A stretch of DNA of 64,000 nt from Syncephalis plumigaleata (Eukaryota; Zoopagomycota; Zoopagomycetes; Zoopagales; Piptocephalidaceae): NCBI GenBank assembly GCA_025201365.1, contig JAIXMF010000005.1, positions 186,001 through 250,000 of the forward strand. The letters run 5' to 3'. Each line of letters opens with the position of its first letter. Position 1 is the first letter of the stretch. The notes beneath the pieces are model-generated. The model made no database searches and was not told the origin of the DNA. It saw nothing but the letters and a program-made list of their open reading frames with translations. Made by a program: the position numbers and the translations under genes. This document shows positions 1 to 10,879 of this stretch, piece after piece.

Positions 1-4
1 GTAG

Positions 5-214
5 ACAATATTGCAAGATTTATTCAGTTCATTAGCATCTGTTTATACAGCAGCCATAATAGAGAGAAATAATAATCTCTTCTCTCCGCTCGTTTGTTAT
101 CTCGTGTATTTACCGCTTCAAAGCACTGGTCTTAATTTTCAACTCGCGTTCCGCCATAATAATAACAATACTGAAAGTAGTAATAACAATGATAGTACTA
201 AAGTAAAAGACTAG
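5..214 (+). CDS. 3'-terminal exon of an off-window gene, product unknown
   Basis: An open frame runs to a TAG stop at 212-214. It begins just after a TAG (2-4) that can serve as a splice acceptor and has no convincing ATG, so it is best read as the last exon of a gene lying mainly left of the window. The peptide starts with a mixed amphipathic stretch containing LFSSLASVYTAAI and ends in an Asn/Ser-rich tail with HNNNN and NNNDS. The next gene is on the opposite strand and ends at 331, which gives an ordinary convergent spacing of about 115 bp. I recognise no family. It could also be chance coding. Confidence 0.4.
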   Translation, partial: TILQDLFSSLASVYTAAIIERNNNLFSPLVCYLVYLPLQSTGLNFQLAFRHNNNNTESSNNNDSTKVKD

Positions 215-330
215 AGATGAGTAAAGAAGTGGAAAACTTGTAGTAGACTACACCAAGAAGGCAACAATCATTCATCACTAATAAATTTATTAGAGAGATA
301 CTATCACCATTCATTCATTCATTCATTCAT

Positions 331-1981
331 TCAGGAATCGATAATACCAGATACGAGTGAATCACCGCGTGGTTGATTATCAGCCAATTGTTGTCGTATG
401 TGTTCGGCATGTTGCACGCTAAGTTCTTTGCCCAGAATACGAGCGCGTTTATCGATACTAGTTCGCCAAAAGAATGATGCCACCTTACGTGTAAAGAATC
501 ATCACCATTAGTATGTAGATAGATTATATCATAGTAATACACTTACCCATCCTATAACAGCGAGAGTAGCATCAATAAACTTGTTATTACCAGGTACATT
601 GCCTAGTGTCATATTAAATGATTGTTATTAGTATTGTTTATTGCGACAATGACATGCACTTACCTGAGCTGAGTACGCGGAATAGATTAGATTCAAATTC
701 ATTTGCAATAAATGTATAGCCGTTTTCAACACCTCGAATTAGATTGCTTGCCACTACTTGTGGTGACTTCGTTTCGCTATCGCCATCGAGTTCACGGGTG
801 AATGTCGGTTTCATCGAGTTTTCAACCACATAGCCAGGACTATCGATATTGCCGGGGAAATGACAATGAACACTAATGCCATAGAAGAGTAGTTCATGTC
901 GTAGCGTTTCAGCGAGGGCTATTCATGATTACAACAGTAGCAGTACCAATAATAGCAATAGTTAATACACGCGTATTCATCATCATCATCATCATAATAG
1001 ATAGAATAAGCATTAGCTAGTTACATACCACGTACGGCATACTTAGTCGGTGCGTACTGAGCATAGCCGGCAAATCCCAGGAAACCTAGTGTTGAGCTTA
1101 CCATAACGATTTTACCGCGAATACCCTCGACTACCATTAAACGCGCTGCTTCCTAGATATCAAATGGTTAGAATGCAAATAACTTGATTTGCCTTGCATC
1201 GTGTAACATCACTAACATGTGTCGTGTAGAGCGTGCCCATATAATTGACTTGCATGAGCATGTCGAATTCCTTCAATTCTTGCGTGACAAAATAGCGTGG
1301 ATAGGCTAGACCTGTGATGTACACATACATAGCGTGTACATAGAATAAATTGATGTCAATGATTAGAATGTAGTTCAATCAATGAATAACCATCAGCATT
1401 ATTACCGGCACAAGTAAAGATATACTCGGGTGTAAGTCCATCAAATCCTGATTTCGCTCGATGTAGTGCACTTGTTGCTTGTTCCGCAACACCGACATCG
1501 GCTGATATCCATTGCACGCGTTGTGTACTAGGTGATCGACATGCTGCCTAGTAAGAAGTGATCATAGTATCAGTATTCAAACTAGCCATCATATCGCGCT
1601 TTCTATATAGTAATAGTAATTACTTTAATGGCTTGTGCTGCTTCAATAAGAGTTGCCTCCTTACGCGCCACAATAGTAATATGAGCACCGCGACTAGCAA
1701 GTTGCTTAGCAAGTTCAAGTCCCAACCCGGTACTACCACCTGTAATATAGCAATGCTGCAATAGAACCAATGATGTCCAAGTCAGACACTGTTGTATTAT
1801 TAGATTAGACCACTTTTACCTTGCCTTCGGGATTAAAGTCAGATGATTTACCAAAACCCAACATGTTAACTACAGTATTGGTAGCAATAGCAATAACTAA
1901 TAGTGTCACTACTCCTGCAACAATGTTAAAACTAGTGATATTCTGAGGAGATATATTGAATAAAGTAGCGAAATAGTCCAT
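331..1981 (-). CDS. TSC10: 3-ketodihydrosphingosine reductase (Tsc10/KDSR)
   Basis: This short-chain dehydrogenase would carry out the second step of sphingoid-base synthesis, the NADPH-dependent reduction of 3-ketodihydrosphingosine at the ER. The ATG at 1981 starts a protein with one N-terminal membrane segment (around VTLLVIAIATNTVV). After an intron (1819-1756) comes the nucleotide-binding motif ITGGSTGLGLELAKQL. Further exons give IFTCAG, the catalytic serine region MVSSTLGF, and the YxxxK active site in YAQYAPTKYAVRG. The family-typical LRHELLFYGISVHCHFPGN and a C-terminal exon ending in GIIDS and TGA at 331-333 complete it. Six or so introns are needed, each with GT-AG borders. The membrane anchor and the post-YxxxK motif separate KDSR from other SDR enzymes. 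No break was seen. Its location near a ceramidase (7.7 kb) puts a sphingolipid-making and a sphingolipid-degrading gene close together. Confidence 0.88.
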
Positions 1982-2216
1982 ATTGTTCAGATAGGTTGAT
2001 TATAACAGAAATGTAATAGAATGACGTACCACATTTACTCAATTTGATTTGTGATGACCATAATATATACACACATACACAAACATTATCATGCACTATT
2101 CTTTCTTCAATCTTTTATCCATTCAGTTGTAATTGATTAGAAAACACAATAATTGATCGCAAGTAAGTAGTTGCACATGTACGACGACTACTGTTTCATT
2201 TGCACTACATAATCTA

Positions 2217-4790
2217 TTATGATGATTCAGCAGATCGAGCCTCTGCGGCTGCTTCATCGGTTACTTCAACCATACTGGCCTCGACGCTGGTTGATACTTC
2301 AAATGAACCTGATTGCTCACCATCGCTCACTACTACGTTAACGTGATCCTCGTCGTCGTCTTCGTTCTCGTTCTCGTTCACGTTCTCTCCTCCTTCTCTT
2401 TCCTCTTCTTCTTCTGTCATTACTGTGACTTTAGCGGTGGTTGTCGTTGTTGTAATGGTGGTCTGACCATCATCACCTCGACTGTGCACGGTGACGGTCT
2501 GGTTGGCACGACCGGATACCGGTGCAATTACTTCACCTTCCTGGAGAACCTCGACTGCTTCACCGGCAGCAATGGCAGCGGCTGCCTCCTCTTCCGTTAG
2601 CTCTTCAATGACCTCTGTCACATACTCGTGAATAGTACTGGTGAGTTGTTGCTTAGACTGATCGGTGATCTCGACATCTTCATCCGAGGGCACCTCCTTA
2701 GCGATGGTAATAGTCTTGTGTGTCTGATAAGTGGTCTTTGGTCGGTCGACGGAGGCGAAAGACGAGCTAGCCTCATCGGTATTAATTACGGATGGTGTGC
2801 CCGAATGATGCGATGCCCATGTTGGCTTGAATTCCGGTGCATTCGGATTAAGCTCAGTGCTACCGCTTCTTGTACGAGATTCGACAACAATCTCCTCCTC
2901 GTCCTCGTCCGCTTCTTCTTCTTCCTCGTCCTCTTCTGTAACGGTCACCTTCTGTTGCGAAATGGTTCTCGCCGATGCTTCAGCTTGCTCTATTTCCTCG
3001 GGTGTCTTCTCCTCCAACAATGGATCAGCATCACGAGGTGGCTCGCTCTTTTCCTCCTTTACGCAACGAGCGCAACTGCATCGGAATCGCCAATTCTCGG
3101 CCAATCTCTTTTGACGTTCAGTATAGTGGTTGTCCTCACCAGCAGGAACATAACTGATATTAAGTTGATCACCTTCGGCAATTGGCTGCAATGCCACCAA
3201 TGAAAGTTCATTTCCATTCTTCGTATTAACAAAACGAATAGCGCAGTTTGGTTCGCACGAGTGAGTAAGATGCGACGAGTAAACGTAGAGACCGGTACCG
3301 ATACGCGTTAGTTTCTCGTCACCTCGCGTGTTCTCCTTGAATTTCGGCAAGTTAACATCGGTGATATCGGCATTTACGCCAACGCCATAGGTGTTGTAGA
3401 GCATGCGGCCCTTTAACGTCATGTATCGTTCATCGGTAAAGTAGTCGCCCACACCGGGTACCTTATCCTCTAGCACGTCGAGTACAGCACGACGCTCATT
3501 CATATCTTGATCGGTAGGCTCCAGTTCGAGATACTTTAATCGTTCCAAGTGTTCCCAAATACCGTATTCCTCCTCGGATGCACCGGTGGCCACACGACGC
3601 TGCTCCTCTTGCACCGTTTGCAATAGGAATCGTGCTGCCATTACCGGCAATACTTCATCGGCTCCCTTGGCCATTTCGATGAGTTTATTCGTTTTCACCG
3701 CTGGTTGTGCATGTGTTCCCGCGCAAAGAAGTACGTGATAATTCAATTGTGCGGCATCGTAGCATGCATCACTACAGAAGCGGGCCTTATCGCCACAACT
3801 CGAGCAAAAGCGGGATGGTTCAGTTGGAGAGATGTATTTCATGCAATGAGTACAAAATGGTCCACCCTGTATAAGGGAATTTAATACTCATTATTTTTCT
3901 TAGTCATTATTATGCTTACCTCAAGTGATGGGTGTAATGCAGATACTACTGGTTTCTCCGTAAATACCGTTTGACCTTCCTTGAAACTCTTGGATGCCAA
4001 TAATGCACGTTTCACAATCTTAGTGCCATCAGGTTGTGGGATTTCATCAAGTTTGGCGAGGCGTACATTCATGTCCTTTGGCGGGAACAACTCATAGTAT
4101 CTCTCCTGCTTCTTCAATGTCTAATCAAGTAAAGTAACAATCATTTAATTGACTGTATCGATATAATATTACTTGTAATCATTTAATTGCTACATACCTC
4201 TAATTGCATCATACCCATAATGATTTGGAATAACTCAGTAGGTAATGTCTTTTGCAATATCAAAAGCAATTCCATAGGTGATGGATAGACACGGAAGGCG
4301 CGATAAAAGTGTACAGCAGCGTCTTCATATCCACTTGGTCCTGTGCAAGAAGGCATAATGCTATGTTATAATAAAGTTGACATTTAACTAATCTATACAA
4401 TTTACCTCGTGTCAATAGAGATTCACCAATGGCTATTTGATCCATAAAGTACTTCTCTTTGCCCTCTACGCTTGTGGGTGCCGTTTCATCGTTACAACGC
4501 GCCAAAGCAGAGGCAATAATGTTGGCAGTGGCGTTTTCACTACCGTCGTCCTTCAATTTACGTTCCTTCTCTGCACGCTTGCGTTGACGTTCTAGAAACA
4601 AGCAAATACACAATATTTACTTGTTGATTAGCACTGCGTATTAGTCTACTCTACTTGATATCAGTAACCTACTTAGTTTACGACGAAACTTGGGATCATT
4701 ACGACGCTTATGATCAAAGTAGAACGCATATCCCACACCAAGCAAAGCCAATACGCCCAATGTAATTGCTGCCTTCTCTCCCGTTTTCAT
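2217..4790 (-). CDS. TOM20 mitochondrial import receptor fused to a MYND-SET protein
   Basis: Five exons (4790-4673, 4591-4406, 4340-4198, 4120-3920, 3866-2217) join in phase to about 765 residues. Residues about 1-140 match TOM20/MAS20: a short N-terminus, a single membrane segment (ITLGVLALLGVGYAFYF), the basic HKRRNDPKFRRKL stretch, and a TPR-like domain with LQKTLPTELFQIIM. The second half is a lysine-methyltransferase-like module. It has a MYND zinc finger (CTHC, FCSSCGDK, FCSDAC, HVLLC), a SET core with LTHSCEPNCA and QLNISYVP, and a post-SET-like CSCARC. The last 250 or so residues are an acidic Glu/Thr-rich tail. The expected role is recruitment to the outer mitochondrial membrane of a SET protein, with or without preprotein binding. 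Methyltransferase activity is inferred, not shown. The fusion crosses introns but uses one continuous frame, so chance read-through is unlikely. Confidence 0.85.
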
Positions 4791-5181
4791 CGTTATATGA
4801 TCTCGAATGACAAACTAGGATAGCAAGAGTAATGTCAAAAGAAAAAGAGATTGTCTACCATAAGAAGAAAAAAAGAAGAAATGCACACGTAACAGGAAAA
4901 ACAGAAACCTAAAAATCGGAATGACTCGGAAGGTTTCGGAGTAATAACTAATGATTAATTATTATTTAATGTTGAAGTCACCATATCACCTACACTCGTA
5001 TATTTATAAATAGCTGATGACCAACAATTGATGCAATAAATGTGTGTGTGTGTGTTCACGAGACTGCATCATCATCATCATCATCATCATTATTGAACAA
5101 ATAAGTACAGATGATTGCCATATCATGAACGGATAACCATTCTCCTTTTCACTTGTATCTTGTACAATACCTTTAAACAAT
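4791..5181. promoter_or_regulatory. Divergent intergenic region between the TOM20-SET and TLDc genes
   Basis: These 391 bp separate two divergent start codons and must hold both promoters. The sequence contains an A/G-rich stretch near 4850-4900, a (TG)n run at about 5041-5054 and a (CAT)n run at about 5068-5091. No specific regulatory site could be assigned. Confidence 0.5.
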
Positions 5182-6884
5182 ATGGGTACTACTAGTAGTC
5201 GACCGTCAGATTCATTACAATATGCTGCTTTATTTACTGCTAATGAGCAGGCAACGTTAACTAGTACTACGCTAAAACGACTAGTTACCGTATTGACAGA
5301 AGATAAAGGAGCTACTAGTAAAGAGGACACTCATGTGGAACGGTTTCTTCTTGGTGTATCTTCATTGACTAGTAAAAGTAGTATCTATGAAATATCTACC
5401 GAAACATTTCTACTAGCTCGAAAAGAAGCAAATGCTACACCTCAATTAGATGCATCGCAGATAACATCGAATGATATACTTCGTGTGGCTGCTTGGTTAA
5501 CTCGCGGTGATCCAGTTGATAATAGTGGTGCTTGGTGGTGGTTGATCATGACGATACTACATAAATCGACGACCATATCACTTGCTTCATTCCTCGAGGA
5601 TATTGTTAGATTTGTATGGCAGCAACAGAAGCAAGCCATACCGAATGACAACGACTGTACCATACTGATAAACTCATTGTTAAGAGTCGGATTTGATATT
5701 AACGATGCTCCAACACCACATTGGACTATGGCACACACTAAGGACCACAATGATGATGATGATAATGATGATGGCATCGATACTGAATCGCAACTGGCTA
5801 TTCGGGAAGCACAGTATCAAGACTGGCTGAAGAAATGTCGCTCTAGTGTATCGGATAATGTAATATCACTAGAGGCATTTCGATCATGGATAAGCTATTC
5901 GCAAGCTGCGCAATCATTACTTAAACATATGGCTGAAGTCGTACTTTTAGGTACTTCAAATGCTGCTTTAATTGCAATAGATAAACATGATCACTCGTCG
6001 ATCGATGGAACTGGTGGTATACCGTCTAAATTACTACCGCAACTAACGGGAAAATCTGGACGACTATTAGCATCAACGGATTGTTGGCTACTAGCACAAC
6101 AGATGCCCGTTGAATGTCGTGCTACATGGCGATTAGCATTTAGTACACGCTACGACGGTGATAATTGGCAGCACTTGTCATCGGCACTCCTTGGATCAGG
6201 ATCTACGTTAATTGTTATTCGCGAAGCATCATCAGGTATCAAGGATGATGCCAATAGTACTAGCAAGCATCTATTCGGTGCATTCACTAAAGAGGCATGG
6301 CGTAAATCACCAGACTTTTACGGAAGTGCAGATAACTTTTTATTTACACAACAAGCATCGAGTGCCATACGCACATTCACGGCTACAAGTACGAATGATC
6401 ATTATCAGTACTTGAACTTTAACACAAAATCATTGCCTAATGGTAAGTAATATGCGATATGTCTATCATTGCTAATGATTGGATAGGTCTTGGTATGGGT
6501 GGTCAGCTGAACTATTTTGGACTCTGGATTGGTGCGGACCATTTTGGTGAAGGACATAGCAAGGCATCACCGCTTAGTTCGACTTATCGCAGTCCACAAT
6601 TGTCTAGTAGTGAAAAGTTTATGATTGAAGAGATGGAAGGTAATGTCAAGTAGATAAACATATAGATGACGATGATGATGTTCATACAGCTGAATAACAT
6701 ATTAATTCGTATCATATTAGTTTGGTGTGTGCAAGAACGCGTATCGGATGAGGATGATGAGCAACAACAGTCATCTGCCTCGATTCTTGATCGAAATCCC
6801 GATGCTACTGCATTGCTGGAGATGGCTGGACGTACGATGTATTCCAAGCAAGTTCGTGATCCTGATATGGATCTGGATGATTAA
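5182..6884 (+). CDS. TLDc-domain protein, Rtc5/MEAK7-like
   Basis: Three exons (5182-6442, 6487-6639, 6721-6884) encode about 525 residues. The protein begins MGTTSSRPSD, a good N-myristoylation signal (Gly2, Ser6), as in MEAK7 and yeast Rtc5. A helical N-terminal half with EF-hand-like Asp/Asn stretches is followed by a TLDc domain. The TLDc motifs are WRLAFSTRYDGDNWQHL, the strand STLIVIREA, HLFGAFTKEAWRKSPDFYG, NFLFTQ, YQYLNF, and the closing GGQLNYFGLWIGADHFGEG plus EVWCV. TLDc proteins bind the V-ATPase; Rtc5 is known to influence V-ATPase assembly at the vacuole, and MEAK7 acts at lysosomes. By analogy this is a lipid-anchored vacuolar protein acting on the V-ATPase. Three exon joins keep the frame and no break was found. 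Confidence 0.85.
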
Positions 6885-7689
6885 GCCTGGTTGCTGTACA
6901 ACAGGAGTGTTCCAACAGGTATTGCTTGAATAAACTGCACTAGCCATTTACATACTATTGTCTGTGTCCATTCCAGTCTGCTGTAATCATGGCACCTATT
7001 CATGTTCAATACATAGTTTATTGTCTGTGGTACAAAGAAGGATAAATGATACAAGTGCATTATGACGTATAGACAAGTCAGGAGAAATGGCTACTAATGG
7101 CTACTAATGGCTAATGTGTATATTGTCGTGTTAATCGAACTTCCATTAGTTTACAAGGACATTTCCGTACAATATGTGATTGCTATTTTCCCGAATGTCA
7201 CTTCCCTAATTAGCCGTTAGACTTCCATGGACGCATGATACAGCAAGATGATCGAAAGCGGGACAAATCGAGGTCATATCATCATGAGAAAATAGAGCGG
7301 AATAAGGGTAGGATTGCGAATACGGTAATAATGCCTCAATTTGATGTGCGCAAATAGATGTCTAGACGTTGACTGTTTAATAACTCGTACCATACTAATC
7401 GTTGGTATATTTCACATCTAATCATTGCTGGTATAATAATGGCAGTAATATAAAAGTATGCATTGGTCTAGTGGAGGCATCGGTATCGGTATTACTGCTA
7501 TACCACGCATCCTGCTTGTCTATACTGTTCTATCTTGCCTATCAACTCGAACCACTTTACTGTTCATAATTAATTAGTGTGTTCCACGGCAATAATAGCA
7601 ACATATTCTAATTGCTTTATTTAATTCTAATCCACTGTCAACTGCACTAGCTTGACATTATTACACTTACGCTTACTCTTGCCATAATC
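6885..7689. other. Intergenic region, about 800 bp
   Basis: This stretch holds the 3' end of the TLDc gene and the promoter of the ceramidase gene. A small tandem repeat of the unit GGCTACTAAT lies near 7086-7113. I see no ORF with coding character, no tRNA and no transposon ends. Confidence 0.5.
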
Positions 7690-10300
7690 ATGTTTGGCTC
7701 CATCTCTCGCTCGGCCCTTGCCTGCGTGGCATTGACTTTGGCATCTGCTGCCATAGGAGTTGGTGCCGACTATAATGTAACTACATCATAGATGAGATGA
7801 TCCATCATGCTAACCATTAGAATGGACATGTACACCACTGTAGATTGGAGCGGGTATTGCCGACATTACTGGGTAAGTGAGAATGCAATCAGTATATATC
7901 ATTGCTGCCGTGCTAATCTACATGTATCATAATGCTTACCTAATTCCATCAATAAATGACAGACCTATTGGTAAGTGTTATTCGACATCAACAGTCATTA
8001 CCTGCACAATGTGTCGTACTAATATCCTATCCCATTCTGTTGCACTACTATTTAGCGGAAGTCAACTTCATGGGATATGCCAATCTCGAGCAGAAGGGTG
8101 CCGGTCTTCGTCAGCGTACCTACTCGCGCGCCTTCATCGTCCACGACACCACCACTAATAAGCGTGTCGTGCATGTCACCACCGACACCGGTATGATGTC
8201 GCAGTTTGTGCGACAGCGTGTGCTAGACAATCTGGAGAAGAAGTTTGGCACGGGTGTGTACACACGTGAAAACGTAATGATCACCGGAACGCATAGTCAT
8301 TCTGGACCTGGTGGCTTCCTTGGCTATGTGCTCTACGATATCAGTATCCTTGGCTGGATCGAGCAGACGGCACAAGCAATCACCACGGGTGTCGTATTGT
8401 CGATTGAACGTGCGCATCAACGCTTGCAGGCAGGGAGCATCACGCTCAGTGTTGGCGAGTTGCTCGAGGCAAGCATCAATCGCTCGCCATCCTCGTACGA
8501 GTTTAATCCAGCGGAGGAACGTGCTCGCTACAAGTACAACACCGACAAGGATATGACGTTGCTGCGATTCAACGATGCATCCGGCAAAGGTATTGGCATG
8601 CTCAATTGGTTTGCCACTCATGGCACCAGTATGAACAATACCAATCTGCTGGTGTCCGGTGACAACAAAGGGTGAGTATGCCAGCTGGACTACTCGAATA
8701 GAATGTCGATACTTACCACACTGCGATACATAGATACGCGGCCATCAAGTTCGAGCAGACCATGAATCCGGCAGAAAGCAAGACCGGCTATCGAATGGCT
8801 TCGTGGCTGCCTTCAGTCAGTCCAACATGGGCGACGTGTCTTCGAACATCGAGGGTGCCAAGTGTCTCGACACCGGTCTACCATGCGACTACGACAGGAG
8901 TACTTGCAACGGAAAGAACGAGTTGTGTGTTGCTCGGTACGTAGAACATAATGATATTTTGGTATGACATGCTAACTGACTGGCCATTAGTGGTCCTGGA
9001 TGGCGACAAGGTGACTTTGCCAGCAATCAGATCATCGGTGATCGTCAGTACAACAAGGCACGCGAGTTGTATGATGGCACGCCGCAACGAACACTTTCTG
9101 GTCCGGTTGACTTTCGTCACATCTACCTCGACATATCCAATGCACCGTTCACCTATGACAATGGCACCACTGGCACCACTTGCAAACCAGCCATGGGATA
9201 CGCGTTTGCCGCTGGCACAACAGATGGTAATAGTTGATTACATAGTAGTAGTAATGTGTCACATCTAATGCAATGCTTTATTGTTCATAGGTCCCGGTCA
9301 GTTTGACTTTTATCAAGGACAGAATTCATCCAATCTATTCTGGAATCTAGTTGGTTCTGTTGTCACTAAGCCACCAAGCAAGGAACAAGCTAAATGCCAT
9401 TATCCAAAGCCTATTCTCTTCAATACTGGCGAAGCAACAACACCGTTCCCCTGGCAACCATCCATTGTTGAGCTACAAGTATTCCGCATTGGCCAGCTGT
9501 TTATCGTGGGTGTCCCAGCCGAATTCACCACCATGTCCGGCCGTCGTATGCGCGATGCCGTGAAGAAGGCGGCAATTGCTCAGGGTATCGCCGATGAGAA
9601 TGCCACCATTGTCATCTCGGGACCAAGCAACACCTACTCGAGCTACACCACCACACCCGAGGAATACGCGGTTCAGCGCTACGAGGCAGGCTCCACCATC
9701 TACGGACCAGGCACGCTTCCGGCCTACATCCAGAATGCCGTCCGACTAGTGGAGGCCATGGCTAACAACACGCGTGTAACTTCCGCTCCAGCTCCACCCG
9801 ACTTTTCAAGCAAGTTCATGACACTGCAGACCGATGTTGTCTTTGACGCAGTCCCATCGGCAAGTCGTTTGGCGATGTTAGCACGAATGTCAAGTCATCC
9901 TACACGCGTGGCAGTACCGTGCAAGTCGTCTTCTGGACCGGTCATCCCAAGAACAACCTACTGCTCGAGGAGACCTACATCTCCGTTGAACGTCTCGATA
10001 CCGCCACGAACACATGGATCCGTGTACGCGACGATGGCTACTGGAGCACTCGCTACAAGTGGGACAAGGTCAATGGCGTCGGACAGAATCGCGCTATCAT
10101 CGAATGGGATATCGAGTCAGACACCATATGTAAGTCGACACTATCTAATAACACAGAGTAGCATGACATTAACCACACATACTGTACTGTATCTATTAGT
10201 GGGCACCTATAGGATTCGTCATTTTGGTCATCATCGTACATTGTTCCAACAAGTTGTCGCACACACTGGTACTTCAGGTACATTCCAAGTGATCGCGTAA
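7690..10300 (+). CDS. Neutral/alkaline ceramidase, secreted
   Basis: This enzyme hydrolyses the N-acyl bond of ceramide to sphingosine and fatty acid. Exons are 7690-7776, 7844-7872, 7963-7970 (8 nt), 8056-8671, 8734-8936, 8991-9226, 9291-10129 and 10200-10300, about 706 residues. A signal peptide (MFGSISRSALACVALTLASA) is followed by IGAGIADITGPIAEVNFMGY, zinc-site sequence GTHSHSGPGG, FATHGTSMNNTN and VSGDNKGYAA. The nucleophile motif reads GDVSSN (family usual GDVSPN), and the C-terminal beta domain ends GTFQVIA. Two conserved blocks are each offset by one missing base: near 8793-8796 (before GFVAAFSQSNMGD) and at 9853-9855 (before IGKSFGDVSTN). Adding them makes the total divisible by three. 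Similar losses in essential genes here point to assembly error, not decay. Confidence 0.9.
7963..7970 (+). other. 8-nt microexon of the ceramidase gene
   Basis: The eight bases ACCTATTG are flanked by AG (7961-7962) and GTAAGT (7971-7976). They join the phase-2 end of exon 2 (ATTACTGG) to exon 4 (CGGAAGTC). The product reads ITGPIAEVNFMGYA, the conserved N-terminal motif of neutral ceramidases. Without these bases the frame breaks and the conserved Pro-Ile is missing. Confidence 0.85.
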
Positions 10301-10428
10301 TACTTGCATACTATTATGATAATTGCAATATGAGTTAATATAGTAACGACGTAATGTTATAATGTCCTTTTAATAATGATCACGATCTAATAAACAGCAA
10401 TAATATGTATATTGCATTAACAATCAAG

Positions 10429-10796
10429 TTACTTTATGTATTCATTAAATGATTGATCTATACCAGCACATAATTCTGAACAACGCGTAGGGCATGAAGC
10501 AATGGTCAGACTCAATGGCTGATCACTTGGACATATACACGTCCAAGCGTTATTCTTTCTAGACGACAACCCGACACGCTTAATCACGCGCATACACACA
10601 GTGTTATACGTGCGATCAATCGTGTGGTAGCGCGACCGTGACGCTTTTGTTTTACAAAGAAAACTGCATTCACAGTACAAGCAGCTAGCCGAGATGTTAT
10701 GATATGACATGCTAGTTCGATTGGATAATCATAGTTTGAGCCAGTTTCTAAATTAATCACCCGAGTTGTGGGACCGTCGTCGACACTCGTGCACAT
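10429..10796 (-). CDS. Possible small Cys-rich protein, doubtful
   Basis: Two overlapping minus-strand frames lie here, offset in the sense that one missing base would create. The downstream frame ends with WTCICPSDQPL, SCPTRCSELCAG and a stop at 10429. Its cysteine pattern (CxC, CPxxCxxxC) resembles small secreted fungal proteins. The upstream frame could begin at 10796 but shows no signal peptide. An intron (acceptor CGTCTAG near 10560) is another way to build a gene. I recognise no family. The call rests on cysteine spacing alone. Confidence 0.25.
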
Positions 10797-10852
10797 CCAT
10801 CATTTGTGTATTGTTTTTTGTCCTTTATTACAACGAGTTGCTGGTATATATA

Positions 10853-10878
10853 TACGACACGACACGACACGACACGAC
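10853..10878 (+). repeat. Short tandem repeat of ACGAC units before the CENP-L start
   Basis: Five copies of the pentamer CGACA/ACGAC lie directly before the ATG at 10880, in the presumed 5' leader. Confidence 0.8.
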
Positions 10879-10879
10879 T

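Noticed and set aside
2313-3203. Plus-strand frames of 95-191 codons inside the SET gene
   Set aside because: They lie opposite a conserved MYND-SET reading frame and have no family pattern or splice support.
8793-9855. Ceramidase as a pseudogene or a case of programmed frameshifting
   Set aside because: The two shifts are single-base losses in short runs, as in essential genes nearby; there is no slippery site with a pseudoknot-like follow-up that I can see.
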